NCBI RefSeq assembly: GCF_013359755.1
Contig: NZ_JABMCJ010000072.1
Location: forward strand, 62,001-126,000
DNA: 64,000 bases
Direction: 5' to 3'
Source of the DNA: Tardiphaga robiniae
GTDB taxonomy: Bacteria > Pseudomonadota > Alphaproteobacteria > Rhizobiales > Xanthobacteraceae
Numbering within the stretch: the first letter of the stretch is position 1; each line of letters opens with the position of its first letter. Below the pieces are notes generated by a model. That model ran no database searches. It was not told the DNA's origin and saw nothing but the letters and a program-made list of their open reading frames with translations. This document shows, one piece after another, positions 54,601 through 63,875 of this stretch. The position numbers were made by a program, and so were the translations under genes.

Positions 54601-55980
54601 ATGGATTTCGATCTGGTTCTCACCGGCAAGGTGATCGGTCACGACAGCATCATCGAGAACGGCTGGGTCGCGGTCCAAGACGGGCGCGTGGGTGCGGTCG
54701 GCGAAGGCACGCCGCCTGCCGCACGCGAGCGGCAGGACTTCAAGTCCGGCATGATCCTGCCCGGCGCCATCGACGCACAGGTCCACTCGCTGTCACAGCG
54801 CAACCAGGAAGACTTCGTCTGGTCGACGCGCTCCGCCGCAGCCGGCGGTGTGACCACTATCGTCGACATGCCCTATGACGAAGGTGATCTGGTTTGTTCC
54901 GCTGCTGCGGTCGAGCGCAAGATTGCCCATGCGAGCAAGCAAGCGCGCGTGGATTTCGCGCTCTATGGCACCATCGACCCCGAAGAGGGTCCGGCACGCA
55001 TCGCCGAACAGGCGAAGGCCGGCGTCGCCGCCTTCAAGTTCTCCACCTTCGGCACTGACCCCAAGCGCTTTCCGCGCATCCCCGCGCCGCTGCTCGCCGA
55101 CTGCTTCGCCGCCATTGCGCCGACCGGCCTCGCAGCCGGTGTCCACAACGAGGACGACGAATTCATCCGCGATGCCGTCGCCAAGGTGAAGGCCAAGGGC
55201 GTCACCGACTGGCGCGCCCATGCCATGTCGCGCCCGCCGCTCGCCGAAATCCTGGCGATGCTGCAGATCTATGAGACCGGCGCCGAGACCGGTTGTCCCG
55301 CCCATGTGGTGCATTGTTCTGTCGCACGCGGTTATGATATTGCGGCGTGGTATCGCTCCGGGGGCTATCACGCCACAGTGGAATGCTGCATCCACTATCT
55401 CGTGCTCGACGAGGAGAACGACGTCTCCCGCCTCGGCGGCAAGGCCAAGATCAATCCGCCGGTGCGCCCCCGCGCCGATGTCGAAGCGCTGTGGGCAGAG
55501 CTTGCAGCCGGACGCGTCTCGCTGGTCTCGACCGATCACGTCAGTTGGTCGGAAGATCGCAAGATCAATCCGGACATGCTTGCCAATGCGTCCGGCGTCC
55601 CCGGCTTAGAGGCCATGGTGCCGCTACTGGTAAAGGGCCTCGTCGAACGCAAATTGCCGCTGACCCATGCCGCGAAGCTGATGTCGTTCAATCCGGCGCG
55701 GCACTTCCGCATCGACGATCGCAAGGGCGCGCTGGCGCCTGGCCTCGACGCCGACATCACCGTGCTGGTGGACAAGCCCATCATCTATGACGGTGCCGCA
55801 AGCGGCAACAACGTGGTCGGCTGGTCCCCCTATAACGGCATCACGCTGCCGTGGACCGTGGCTGCGACCTACGTGCGCGGCCAGCTTGCTTTCGATGGCA
55901 GCAAGGTTCTCGCCGAACCTGGCAGCGGACAATTCGTGCGGCCACCGCTGCTTCTCTCAGAGCGACTGCCGGTGGCGTGA
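54601..55980 (+). CDS. Amidohydrolase, dihydroorotase/hydantoinase-like
   Basis: A 459-residue cyclic amidohydrolase. Probable metal-site residues: Gln60 and His62 in GAIDAQVHS (most relatives have His-x-His, here the first is Gln), the carboxylated Lys in AAFKFSTFG, His in GVHNEDD, His in HVVHCSVARG, and Asp in VSTDHVSW. Such enzymes open five- or six-membered cyclic amides (hydantoins, dihydropyrimidines, allantoin). Among DUF917 and urocanase-like genes, opening of a hydantoin-5-propionate to N-carbamoylglutamate is the best fit. GGAG lies six bases before ATG 54601; an earlier in-frame codon lacks this. Confidence 0.88.
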   Translation: MDFDLVLTGKVIGHDSIIENGWVAVQDGRVGAVGEGTPPAARERQDFKSGMILPGAIDAQVHSLSQRNQEDFVWSTRSAAAGGVTTIVDMPYDEGDLVCSAAAVERKIAHASKQARVDFALYGTIDPEEGPARIAEQAKAGVAAFKFSTFGTDPKRFPRIPAPLLADCFAAIAPTGLAAGVHNEDDEFIRDAVAKVKAKGVTDWRAHAMSRPPLAEILAMLQIYETGAETGCPAHVVHCSVARGYDIAAWYRSGGYHATVECCIHYLVLDEENDVSRLGGKAKINPPVRPRADVEALWAELAAGRVSLVSTDHVSWSEDRKINPDMLANASGVPGLEAMVPLLVKGLVERKLPLTHAAKLMSFNPARHFRIDDRKGALAPGLDADITVLVDKPIIYDGAASGNNVVGWSPYNGITLPWTVAATYVRGQLAFDGSKVLAEPGSGQFVRPPLLLSERLPVA

Positions 55981-56044
55981 CGCCCGCCGTTCCGATCACC
56001 GACCACATATCGAACACAAGAACATCTGCCGAGGAGACATTCCG

Positions 56045-57133
56045 ATGGGACGTATTCTGACCGAACGCGATATTGAAGCCGCCGTGCGCGGCGGCGGTGT
56101 CTACGCTGCCGGTGGCGGCGGCTGGGCAGATCACGGGCGCATGCTCGGCCGCGCCGCGATTCTCGTCGGCAAGCCCGAACTCGTGTCGATCGACGAACTC
56201 GACGATGACGACTGGGTCGCCACGGCCGCTGCGATCGGCGCGCCGGCGTCGACCACCGCCTGGGAGATGCAGGGCAAGGATTACGTCCGCGCCGTGCAAC
56301 TGCTGCAGGACGCGCTGGGTGAACCGCTGAAAGGCCTCATCATCGGTCAGAACGGCAAGTCCTCCACCATGAACGCCTGGCTGCCTTCGGCGCTGCTCGG
56401 CACCAAGGTGGTCGATGCCGTCGGCGACATGCGCGCACATCCGACCGGCGACATGGGATCGATCGGCCTTGCCGGCTCGCCCGAACCGATGATCCAGACA
56501 GCCGCCGGCGGCAACCGCGCCGAGAACCGCTATATCGAGCTCACCGTGCGCGGCGCCACCGCCAAGGTCTCGCCGATCCTGCGTACAGCCGGCGACATGT
56601 CTGGCGGCTTCATTGCCTCCTGCCGCAATCCGGTCCGCGCATCTTATGTGCGCGACAACGCTGCTCTCGGCGGCATCTCGCTCGCGCTGCGCCTCGGTGA
56701 AGCCATTCTCGCGGCCGAGCCGAAAGGACCGACTGCCGTGATCGACGCGATCTGCAAGGACACCGGCGGCTCCATCCTCGGCAGCGGCAAGATCACCGCA
56801 AAGAATGTGGTCTACACACCGGAAGCCTTCGACATCGGCACCCTGACCATCGGCGAAGGCGACCGCGCCATCACGCTGCATGTGATGAACGAATACATGG
56901 CCATCGTCGACGCAAATGGTAAGCGTCTCGCGACCTTCCCGGACATCATCGCCACGCTATCCGACGAGGCTGAGCCGATGAGCGTCGGCCATCTCGAAGT
57001 CGGCATGAACGTGCATCTGTTCCATGTGCCGAAGACGATCATTCCGCTTGCCTCCAGCGTCAAGGATCCGGCGGTCTATCCCTCCGTCGAACGCGCCATG
57101 GGCATCGAGATCGCACGCTACGCACTGGCCTGA
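56045..57133 (+). CDS. DUF917 / S-methyl thiohydantoin desulfurase family protein
   Basis: A 362-residue protein of the DUF917 family, now named after S-methyl thiohydantoin desulfurase. Visible features are AAVRGGGVYAAGGGGWADHGR near the N-terminus, VGDMRAHPTGDMGSI in the middle and KDPAVYPSVERAMGI at the C-terminus. In the characterised Variovorax member, as I recall it, the enzyme removes the sulphur substituent from a thiohydantoin propionate. AGGAG precedes ATG 56045 by 9 bases. It lies 65 bases after the amidohydrolase gene and 19 bases before the urocanase-like gene. Exact chemistry here is inferred. Confidence 0.85.
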   Translation: MGRILTERDIEAAVRGGGVYAAGGGGWADHGRMLGRAAILVGKPELVSIDELDDDDWVATAAAIGAPASTTAWEMQGKDYVRAVQLLQDALGEPLKGLIIGQNGKSSTMNAWLPSALLGTKVVDAVGDMRAHPTGDMGSIGLAGSPEPMIQTAAGGNRAENRYIELTVRGATAKVSPILRTAGDMSGGFIASCRNPVRASYVRDNAALGGISLALRLGEAILAAEPKGPTAVIDAICKDTGGSILGSGKITAKNVVYTPEAFDIGTLTIGEGDRAITLHVMNEYMAIVDANGKRLATFPDIIATLSDEAEPMSVGHLEVGMNVHLFHVPKTIIPLASSVKDPAVYPSVERAMGIEIARYALA

Positions 57134-57152
57134 GACACGACAGGAGTCCGTC

Positions 57153-58811
57153 ATGACATCAGCGAATCCACGGCACCCCGATTTTCCGATTCCTGGCGGC
57201 CCAAAGCTGCGCGCCAAGGGCTGGCGACAGGAAGGTCTGTTGCGCCTTCTGGAAAACGTGCTCGCGGTCGGTGAGGATCCGTCGAACCTCGTCGTCTATG
57301 CGGCCCTGGGGCGCGCGGCCCGTAACTGGCCCGCACACAAGGCCATCGTGCAGGCGCTGATGACCATGGAGGAGGACCAGACTCTCGTCATCCAGTCCGG
57401 CAAGCCCGTGGGCCTGCTCCGCACCCACGCCAAGGCGCCGCTCGTCATCATGGCGAATTGCAACATCGTGGGACAATGGGCCAAGGCCGAGATCTTCTAC
57501 GAACTCGAACGCAAGGGTCTGATCTGCTGGGGCGGACTCACGGCCGGCGCCTGGCAGTATATCGGCTCGCAAGGTGTCATTCAGGGCACCTACGAGATCT
57601 TCATGCGCATTGCCGAGCGCCGCTTTGGCGGCACACTCACCGGGCGCTTTATCCTCACCGCTGGGCTCGGCGGCATGGGCGGCTCGCAGCCGCTGGCAGG
57701 CCGCATGGCCGGTGCGGCGATTCTCACCGTTGACATCGATCCGGAGCGCGCACGCAAGCGCAAGGAGATCGGTTATCTCGAAGTGATCGCCCCGGATCTT
57801 GATTCTGCGCTGGATATGATCGCCGCCGCGAAGGCGGAGCGGCGCGCATTGTCGGTCGGTCTCGTCGGCAATGCCGCCGATATCTATCCGGAAGTCGCCC
57901 GGCGCGGCATCATCCCCGATGTGGTGACCGACCAGACCGCAGCCCACGATCTCGTCTACGGTTATGTGCCGCGCACGCGCTCACTCGAGGAAGCGCGCAT
58001 CATGCGCAAGACAGCGCCGGAACAATTGATGGAGGAGAGCCGGGCGTCGATTGTCGATCATGTGCGCGCCATGCTGACGTTCCAGTCGCGCGGCGCGGAG
58101 GTGTTCGACAATGGCAACCTCATTCGCACCCACGCCAAGGAAGGCGGCGTCGCAAATGCCTTTGACATCCCCATTTTCACGGAAGCCTATCTGCGCCCGC
58201 TCTTTGCGCGCGCCATCGGTCCGTTCCGCTGGATGGCACTGTCGGGCGATCCCGACGACATCCGTGCCATCGACGATCTCGTGCTGCGCCTGTTCGGCGA
58301 TAACCAGATCGTCTCGAACTGGATCAAGCTCGCTCGCCAGTATGTGCCTTTCGAGGGCTTACCGGCCCGCATCGCCTGGCTCGGTCATGGCGAGCGCAGC
58401 GAATTGGCGCTGGGCGTCAATGGACTCGTCGCCAATGGCACGCTCAAGGGACCGGTCGCCTTCTCGCGCGATCATCTCGACGCCGCCGGCATGGCGCATC
58501 CAAACATCATGACCGAGAACATGCGTGACGGTTCAGATGCCATCGCTGACTGGCCGCTGCTCGACGCAATGGCGCTGTGTTCATCCCAGGCCGATCTCGT
58601 CGCCGTTCATTCCGGCGGCGGCGGCTATGCCGGCTACATGACCAGCGCCGGGGTCACCCTGATCGCCGACGGCACGGCCGCCGCGGCAGAACGCCTCGTC
58701 ATGAGCCTCGACAACGACACGGGCCTCGGCGTCATCCGCTACGCGGATGCCGGTTATAGCGAGGCCCTCGATGAGGTCTCGCTCAAGCACGTCCCACATA
58801 TACAGCTCTAG
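57153..58811 (+). CDS. Urocanase-family hydratase with non-canonical active site
   Basis: A 552-residue NAD-dependent urocanase homologue of normal length. Family motifs are clear: QSGKPVGLLRTH, YIGSQGVIQGTYE, LTAGLGGMGGSQPLA and DNQIVSNWIKLARQY. The family signature FQGLPxRICW reads FEGLPARIAW, so the conserved Cys is Ala408; the HHGGG motif is HSGGG (near residue 484), and YGQMTAGS is WGGLTAGA. These changes suggest a substrate other than urocanate. Together with the DUF917 and hydantoinase-like genes, an (S-methyl)thiourocanate hydratase role is proposed. AGGAG precedes ATG 57153. No hutH, hutI or hutG is nearby. Confidence 0.9.
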   Translation: MTSANPRHPDFPIPGGPKLRAKGWRQEGLLRLLENVLAVGEDPSNLVVYAALGRAARNWPAHKAIVQALMTMEEDQTLVIQSGKPVGLLRTHAKAPLVIMANCNIVGQWAKAEIFYELERKGLICWGGLTAGAWQYIGSQGVIQGTYEIFMRIAERRFGGTLTGRFILTAGLGGMGGSQPLAGRMAGAAILTVDIDPERARKRKEIGYLEVIAPDLDSALDMIAAAKAERRALSVGLVGNAADIYPEVARRGIIPDVVTDQTAAHDLVYGYVPRTRSLEEARIMRKTAPEQLMEESRASIVDHVRAMLTFQSRGAEVFDNGNLIRTHAKEGGVANAFDIPIFTEAYLRPLFARAIGPFRWMALSGDPDDIRAIDDLVLRLFGDNQIVSNWIKLARQYVPFEGLPARIAWLGHGERSELALGVNGLVANGTLKGPVAFSRDHLDAAGMAHPNIMTENMRDGSDAIADWPLLDAMALCSSQADLVAVHSGGGGYAGYMTSAGVTLIADGTAAAAERLVMSLDNDTGLGVIRYADAGYSEALDEVSLKHVPHIQL

Positions 58812-59122
58812 AACCGTCGTTCCGAACACATTCTATGGCGTGTTGGGCGAGTGCCCGCGCCCGCGGACAGGCTTCGGGAACGTCGCCGAGGGCCAGCTCA
58901 CAGGCCCTATCGCCTAATATGCGACCGCGAAAATCGGAAAATTCAGTGCGTCAGGGGCTCACGCGCAGCGGTAGAAGCCGACACCCCAATTGCACAAAAG
59001 TCCGGCGCATCCGGAAGCGGGGAACACCGCTGTCAGGTGGTTGAAATTGCGGAGCTCTCTCTATAGACCGACGGAGCCAAAGCGATCCGCGGGCCCGCCC
59101 CGCCTGTTGTCGCCTCGGCCGT
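58812..59122. other. Intergenic region before tRNA-Gln
   Basis: A 311-base stretch after the end of the urocanase-like operon. It should carry that operon's terminator and the tRNA-Gln promoter. No coding frame, strong hairpin with T tail or repeat is apparent. Confidence 0.45.
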
Positions 59123-59197
59123 TGGGGCGTAGCCAAGCGGTAAGGCAGGGGATTTTGATTCCCCCATTCGGAGGTTCGATCCCTCCCGCCCCAGCCA
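59123..59197 (+). tRNA. tRNA-Gln (TTG)
   Basis: A 75-base cloverleaf: acceptor TGGGGCG with CGCCCCA, D-arm GCCAAGCGGTAAGGC, anticodon stem GGGGA/TCCCC with the loop reading TTG, T-arm GGAGGTTCGATCCCTCC, then discriminator G and CCA encoded. Confidence 0.97.
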
Positions 59198-59521
59198 TGT
59201 TTTAGCAAGCGATTTCAATTCCTTATCGACACGCCCCGTTTTCGTTCTGAACAGCGTTTTTCTGCTCATTCTGAACAACTGTTGACGGTTCGTTCGCCAG
59301 CTTATGCGCGCGCCGCTTGCGGGTGGCCGACAAGGTCAGACCTGAAGCCTCCGAGAGAGATGCTGACGGTGTGGATAGAGCAGTGCCATCGGCCTTGGGG
59401 GTCCTTCCAATAAAAAGGGCCCCGCCACTGCAGGGCCTCACATTTTCTGGTCGGTATTGTTCAAGCCCGACAAGTCGCCGTATGCACTTACGTTCCAGCG
59501 GACAAGTAGAGAGCTTGAATG
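59198..59521. other. Intergenic region after tRNA-Gln
   Basis: A 324-base stretch with frames on both strands that look random. It shows a close repeat of TTCTGAACA (near 59248 and 59270) and a short GGCCC/GGGCC inverted repeat near 59411-59431. No gene is supported. Confidence 0.4.
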
Positions 59522-59713
59522 TCAGCCTTTGCCTGCCCAGGCCGGGCGCTCGCCTAGCCATGGCGGCAGCGCTTCCCACTCGGCAGATCTCATCCGACGT
59601 TCCTCGCCGCCAACATTGATGAAAACAAACGGTGCATCTTCCTGCCCTGTCTTGGAGCCGGCGAACATCGCTGGTGTGCCGTACGCATCTCGAATGGCCG
59701 TCTTGATCGACAT
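59522..59713 (-). CDS. Small hypothetical protein
   Basis: A 63-residue protein beginning MSIKTAIRDAYGTP, with an acidic and aromatic C-terminal part (EWEALPPWLGERPAW). A GAGGAAAGAC ribosome site lies just before the ATG at 59713, and this is the main reason to accept it. No domain is recognised. It reads away from the basic small-protein gene at 59834 on the same strand, about 120 bases downstream of it. Confidence 0.55.
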   Translation of the reverse strand: MSIKTAIRDAYGTPAMFAGSKTGQEDAPFVFINVGGEERRMRSAEWEALPPWLGERPAWAGKG

Positions 59714-59833
59714 GTCTTTCCTCGATCTGTGAACATTTCGATGACGTAACGTTCGCGCATCGTCGCCGCGTGAGCGGGCTCTCTGTTCAACGCCGGACGG
59801 GAAACGTCCAGTGCTACCGCGCGAGGAGTGGTA

Positions 59834-59962
59834 CTATTTCTTTCTGACCGCCCCCAGCGCCGGCATGATCTTGGGACCGCCGCCCTTGAGGCTCTCTGCA
59901 GCAGCGATCGTCTTGACCGGTACCTTCTTCGGTTTCTTGGTTTCGCGATTTCCCTTGGCCAT
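59834..59962 (-). CDS. Very small basic protein
   Basis: A 42-residue protein, MAKGNRETKKPKKVPVK at the start and GAVRKK at the end, with about a quarter Lys/Arg. GGGAG lies seven bases before ATG 59962. Small basic proteins of this pattern are widespread in Rhizobiales and may bind nucleic acid, but the function is unknown. It is short enough to be missed by automatic calling. Confidence 0.65.
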   Translation of the reverse strand: MAKGNRETKKPKKVPVKTIAAAESLKGGGPKIMPALGAVRKK

Positions 59963-60258
59963 ATCGTACTCCCGCTGTGTAAGCCCGAGCGTTACCACGG
60001 CTGGCACTGAAAGACCGATTTATTATCACCGTTGTCTCGCTGATCTCCCACCGACTTGTTCCGCCTCCCAGCCCTCGAAGATACTGATGGCTATTCGCGA
60101 AGAAAGAGCGCACCCTGCGCTCGCGCGCATTGATGACCCTGATGGTCCCTGCCGAGCGCGCTGCTTTTGTCACGAAATTGTCCGATATGCCGCGGCTGGC
60201 GCAGCATTGCCAATTTTGAGCGATTGCCCTTTCAACATTGAAATCGCGAGGCAGCAGA

Positions 60259-62535
60259 TTGACGGTGTTCAGCCGCATTGCATTCATTGGCAATTCACTT
60301 CCACGCCGATGTGGGATCGCCACGTTCACTACCGATCTGCAAAGCGCAGTAGCAGCCGCCCGCGCAGACTCCAAAACCGTCATCGTGGCAATGACCGATC
60401 ACGGTCATTTCTATGACTATCCAGCCACCGTTGGCATTCAGATCAACGACGAGCTGATCAACGACTACATACGTGCAGCAGAATTCCTGAACAACGGCCA
60501 TTTCGACGTGGTGTCGCTTCAACATGAGTTCGGTATCTTCGGCGGCGAAGCCGGGAGCGATATCATCCAGCTTCTCTCGCTGCTCAAGATGCCCATCGTG
60601 ACGACACTCCATACGGTTCTTGCAGAGCCCACCGCCGCACAAAAAGATGTCTTCACACGCGTTGTCGAGATGTCGTCGAAAGTGGTGGTGATGGCGGAGA
60701 AAGGTCGGGAACTGCTTCGGACCATCTATCAGGTCGCGGAAGAGAAGATCGAGATCATTCCACATGGAATTCCGGAGTTCGCTTTTGTGGAGCCCGACGA
60801 TGCAAAGACGAGGCTCGGCTTTGCCGGCAGGTCTGTCATTCTGACGTTCGGCCTGCTTTCACCTAATAAGGGCATCGAATTCATGATCGATGCGATGCCG
60901 TCCATCCTGAGCACCTGCCCGGGTGCGGTCTATGTCGTATTGGGTGCAACCCATCCAAATCTGGTACATGACGAAGGCGAGACCTATCGCGAATCCCTCA
61001 TTGCAAGGGCCCGCGAAGCTGGCGTCGCGGATCACGTTGTCTTCCTTGATCGCTTCGTTGACCAAGAGACCTTGCTCGATTTCATCTCGATGTGCGATGT
61101 CTACGTCACGCCTTATCTGAACGAATCTCAGATGACGTCAGGCACCCTGGCCTATAGTTTTGGCTTGGGAAAGGCCGTGGTATCGACTCCCTATTGGCAT
61201 GCCCGCGAATTGCTTGCCGATGGCCGCGGCATTATCGTCCCGTTCGCGGATGCGAATGCGATCGGCGTCGAGATCGAAAAGCTTCTGATCAATGCACCAC
61301 TGCGCCAAGCAATGCGCAAACGCGCCTATGCCAGCAGCCGCTCCATGACCTGGGAACGGACGGCCGATCGGTACATGTCCGTTTTCGAGAACGCGGGTCG
61401 CCGCCACAGGCTTAAGACCATTGCAAAGTCGGATACGAGTACGCTCCTGCGAGATAGTCGCGCACCTCCCGAGATGCGCATTGGTCACTTCTTGTCAATG
61501 TGCGACGACACCGGGCTATTCCAGCATGCGGTCCACTGTGTTCCGGATCGCCTGCATGGGTATTGTATCGACGACAATGCCCGCGCGCTGCTGCTGGCAT
61601 GCGCATTGAACACGCCAGGGGAATTGCGTCTGTCGGAGGTCCTGACCTCCCGCTTTGCAGCTTTCGTCCAGCATGCGTGGAATCCCGAAACGCACCGGTT
61701 TCGAAATTTCATGGCTTTCGATCGCAGCTGGCTGGAAGAAAGCGGATCGGAAGACAGTCATGGGCGCACGCTTTGGGCGCTGGGCGTTTGCGCTCTTTCG
61801 GATGCGACCCCCTCTCGGCGGACCTGGGCCGCAGCACTCTTTGCGGAGGCCTTACCAAAGGTCGGCGATTTCCTCTCGCCCCGTGCGTGGGCGTTCGTAT
61901 TGCTGGGACTCGATGCGTATTGCACGACCGTCACCGACAATAGCCGTGCCAATGCAATCCGGACGATTCTGGCCGACAGGCTCGTCTCGCTTCTTGAGAA
62001 AGTCGAGACGAGTGATTGGGTGTGGTTCGAAGACGGACTTTCCTATGACAACGCTAGACTCTGCCAAGCCTTGATTCTCACCGGCACAGCGATGAAACGG
62101 CCGGACTATCTCAATGCCGGGCTGAGAAGCCTGCGCTGGCTGCTGACACAGCAGACCTCGGCCAGCGGTCAGTTCAGGCCGGTGGGCACGGAGGGATTTC
62201 ACGACATCCGGCGCCAGCCGCGCAGCTTCGACCAACAGCCTGTCGAGGCTGCTGCCACCATCGCGGCCAGCCTTGCGGCGTGGCGCGCCGACCAGAACAT
62301 TGAATGGAAGAGCGAAGCCGCCCGGGTCTTCGCATGGTTCCTCGGCAGCAATGACCTTTCTATCCCGCTCGTCGATCTGGAGACAGGAAGCTGCCGTGAT
62401 GGACTGCATCCGGACCGTGCGAATGAAAACCGCGGTGGCGAGTCAGTCGTATCCTACCTGCTCGGACTATCCGAAATTCGGCACATGGCACGTATCGCCG
62501 AGGATCAATCCAAATCCGCGACCCGCGTGGCCTGA
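60259..62535 (+). CDS. GT4-type glycosyltransferase with C-terminal alpha-helical domain
   Basis: A protein of about 758 residues. Residues 1-385 are a GT-B glycosyltransferase: RIAFIGNSLPRRCGIATFTTDL at the start, VVSLQHEFGIFGG, TLHTVL, GLLSPNKGIEFMIDAM, and YLNESQMTSGTLAYSFGLGKAV in the nucleotide-sugar site. Residues about 410-750 look like an alpha/alpha-toroid, glycosidase-like domain (CIDDNARALLLA, then WVWFEDGLSYDNARLCQAL). I prefer the TTG start at 60259, which has GAGG seven bases upstream; TTG 60238 and GTG 60265 are alternatives. It is paired with a GH130 gene 29 bases downstream, which suggests joint synthesis or phosphorolysis of a mannoside. The sugar is unknown. Confidence 0.85.
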   Translation: MTVFSRIAFIGNSLPRRCGIATFTTDLQSAVAAARADSKTVIVAMTDHGHFYDYPATVGIQINDELINDYIRAAEFLNNGHFDVVSLQHEFGIFGGEAGSDIIQLLSLLKMPIVTTLHTVLAEPTAAQKDVFTRVVEMSSKVVVMAEKGRELLRTIYQVAEEKIEIIPHGIPEFAFVEPDDAKTRLGFAGRSVILTFGLLSPNKGIEFMIDAMPSILSTCPGAVYVVLGATHPNLVHDEGETYRESLIARAREAGVADHVVFLDRFVDQETLLDFISMCDVYVTPYLNESQMTSGTLAYSFGLGKAVVSTPYWHARELLADGRGIIVPFADANAIGVEIEKLLINAPLRQAMRKRAYASSRSMTWERTADRYMSVFENAGRRHRLKTIAKSDTSTLLRDSRAPPEMRIGHFLSMCDDTGLFQHAVHCVPDRLHGYCIDDNARALLLACALNTPGELRLSEVLTSRFAAFVQHAWNPETHRFRNFMAFDRSWLEESGSEDSHGRTLWALGVCALSDATPSRRTWAAALFAEALPKVGDFLSPRAWAFVLLGLDAYCTTVTDNSRANAIRTILADRLVSLLEKVETSDWVWFEDGLSYDNARLCQALILTGTAMKRPDYLNAGLRSLRWLLTQQTSASGQFRPVGTEGFHDIRRQPRSFDQQPVEAAATIAASLAAWRADQNIEWKSEAARVFAWFLGSNDLSIPLVDLETGSCRDGLHPDRANENRGGESVVSYLLGLSEIRHMARIAEDQSKSATRVA

Positions 62536-62564
62536 TCGCGGCGCGCCCCCCTCTCAGCAGACAA

Positions 62565-63875
62565 TTGAGATTCCTTTTGCCCTCATCTCCGATACTGAAT
62601 CGCCAGGCGCTCTATCTCCGGCCCGATGCATCCCGAGTCATCGTACGGCCGTTTAAACCTGCGACGGAGCCACGCGATCTCAATCCGACAGATAAGACGC
62701 GCGCCAATCATATTGTCGACCGGATTCTTGCGCTCAGTCCCGAGCAGGCAGAGCATCAGTTGGCCGACGTGCTTGAAAACTTTCTGGGTCGCCACCGGAA
62801 TCTGCTTCAGACATTCGAGGCCCGCGCTGACGAAATGGAAGATGCATTCCACGGCCATAGCCGGTTCACGACGATTCAGCGTCAGCTAGTCGGCGCCTAT
62901 TTCCTGAGTGAATACTCGTTTGAAGCATCAGCACTCTTCAATCCGAGCATCGTGCCTCACCCCGATCAATCGGGAACGACAGCCGGCGCCCTGCGCTTCA
63001 TCCTCAGCCTGCGCGCCGTCGGAGAAGGCCATGTGTCATCCCTGACATTTCGCACCGGCCTTGTAGATACCGACGGGACCGTGAGCATCGATCCGACCGC
63101 ACGCCTCGCATCAAATCCAGCAGTTCAACACCTCGGGTCTGGGCCTGGCGGCGAGGATGTCGCCGTCACGTTTCGTAGCAGCGAGGATATCAGTGAGCGG
63201 GTCATTTTTCCGATTACGGAGTCGCAATCGAACGGCATCGAGGATGCGCGCTTTGTGAAATTCGAGCACTCCGAGCGAACTGTCTATTACGCGACGTACA
63301 CGGCCTATAGCGGCAGGGCGATCCGCTCGGAGATCATCGAGACGTCCGACTTCGTCACGTTTCGCTTTTCAGCCCTCAGAGGCAGCGCATCACATAACAA
63401 GGGCATGGCACTTTTCCCCCGGAAAATCGACGGGCGGTTCGCGATGATCGCGCGGCAAGACAATGAAAACCTCTACCTGATCTATTCGGATGATCTTTAT
63501 ACATGGGATGGCGGCACGCCGATCCTGAAGCCGGCCGCCCCTTGGGAGTTCATTCAAATCGGCAACTGCGGCTCACCTATCGAATTAGATGAGGGCTGGC
63601 TATTGCTGACCCACGGTGTCGGCCCGGTCCGCAAGTATTCGATAGGAGCAGCACTGCTCGACAAAAACGACCCGACGAAGGTGCTGGGGCGCCTGGACGA
63701 ACCGCTCCTTCGGCCTGCGCCGTCCGAGCGCGAAGGATATGTGCCGAACGTCGTCTATACATGCGGCGCAATGCGGCATGGCGATCAAATTATCTTCCCG
63801 TATGCGATTTCGGACAGTTACTCGAACATCGCGACGATCGATATAAGAAGCCTGCTCGCAGCGATGGACAAATAA
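62565..63875 (+). CDS. Glycoside hydrolase family 130 (beta-mannoside phosphorylase-like)
   Basis: A protein of about 436 residues with a five-bladed propeller pattern of GH130: ASALFNPSIVPH, NGIEDARFVKFEHSERTVYYATYTAY (catalytic Asp in EDAR), SHNKGMALFPRKIDGRFAMIARQD, GNCGSPIELDEGWLLLTHGVG and GYVPNVVYTCGAM. Such enzymes phosphorolyse beta-1,2- or beta-1,4-mannosides. It carries an N-terminal extension of about 110 residues, seen in some GH130 members. The start is TTG 62565 or TTG 62577; neither has a strong ribosome site, and translation may depend on the upstream gene. Confidence 0.86.
   Translation: MRFLLPSSPILNRQALYLRPDASRVIVRPFKPATEPRDLNPTDKTRANHIVDRILALSPEQAEHQLADVLENFLGRHRNLLQTFEARADEMEDAFHGHSRFTTIQRQLVGAYFLSEYSFEASALFNPSIVPHPDQSGTTAGALRFILSLRAVGEGHVSSLTFRTGLVDTDGTVSIDPTARLASNPAVQHLGSGPGGEDVAVTFRSSEDISERVIFPITESQSNGIEDARFVKFEHSERTVYYATYTAYSGRAIRSEIIETSDFVTFRFSALRGSASHNKGMALFPRKIDGRFAMIARQDNENLYLIYSDDLYTWDGGTPILKPAAPWEFIQIGNCGSPIELDEGWLLLTHGVGPVRKYSIGAALLDKNDPTKVLGRLDEPLLRPAPSEREGYVPNVVYTCGAMRHGDQIIFPYAISDSYSNIATIDIRSLLAAMDK

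Noticed and set aside
57153-58811. Ordinary histidine utilisation (hutU)
   Set aside because: No hutH, hutI, hutG or hutC is in the operon and the signature residues differ, so the plain hutU name was not given.
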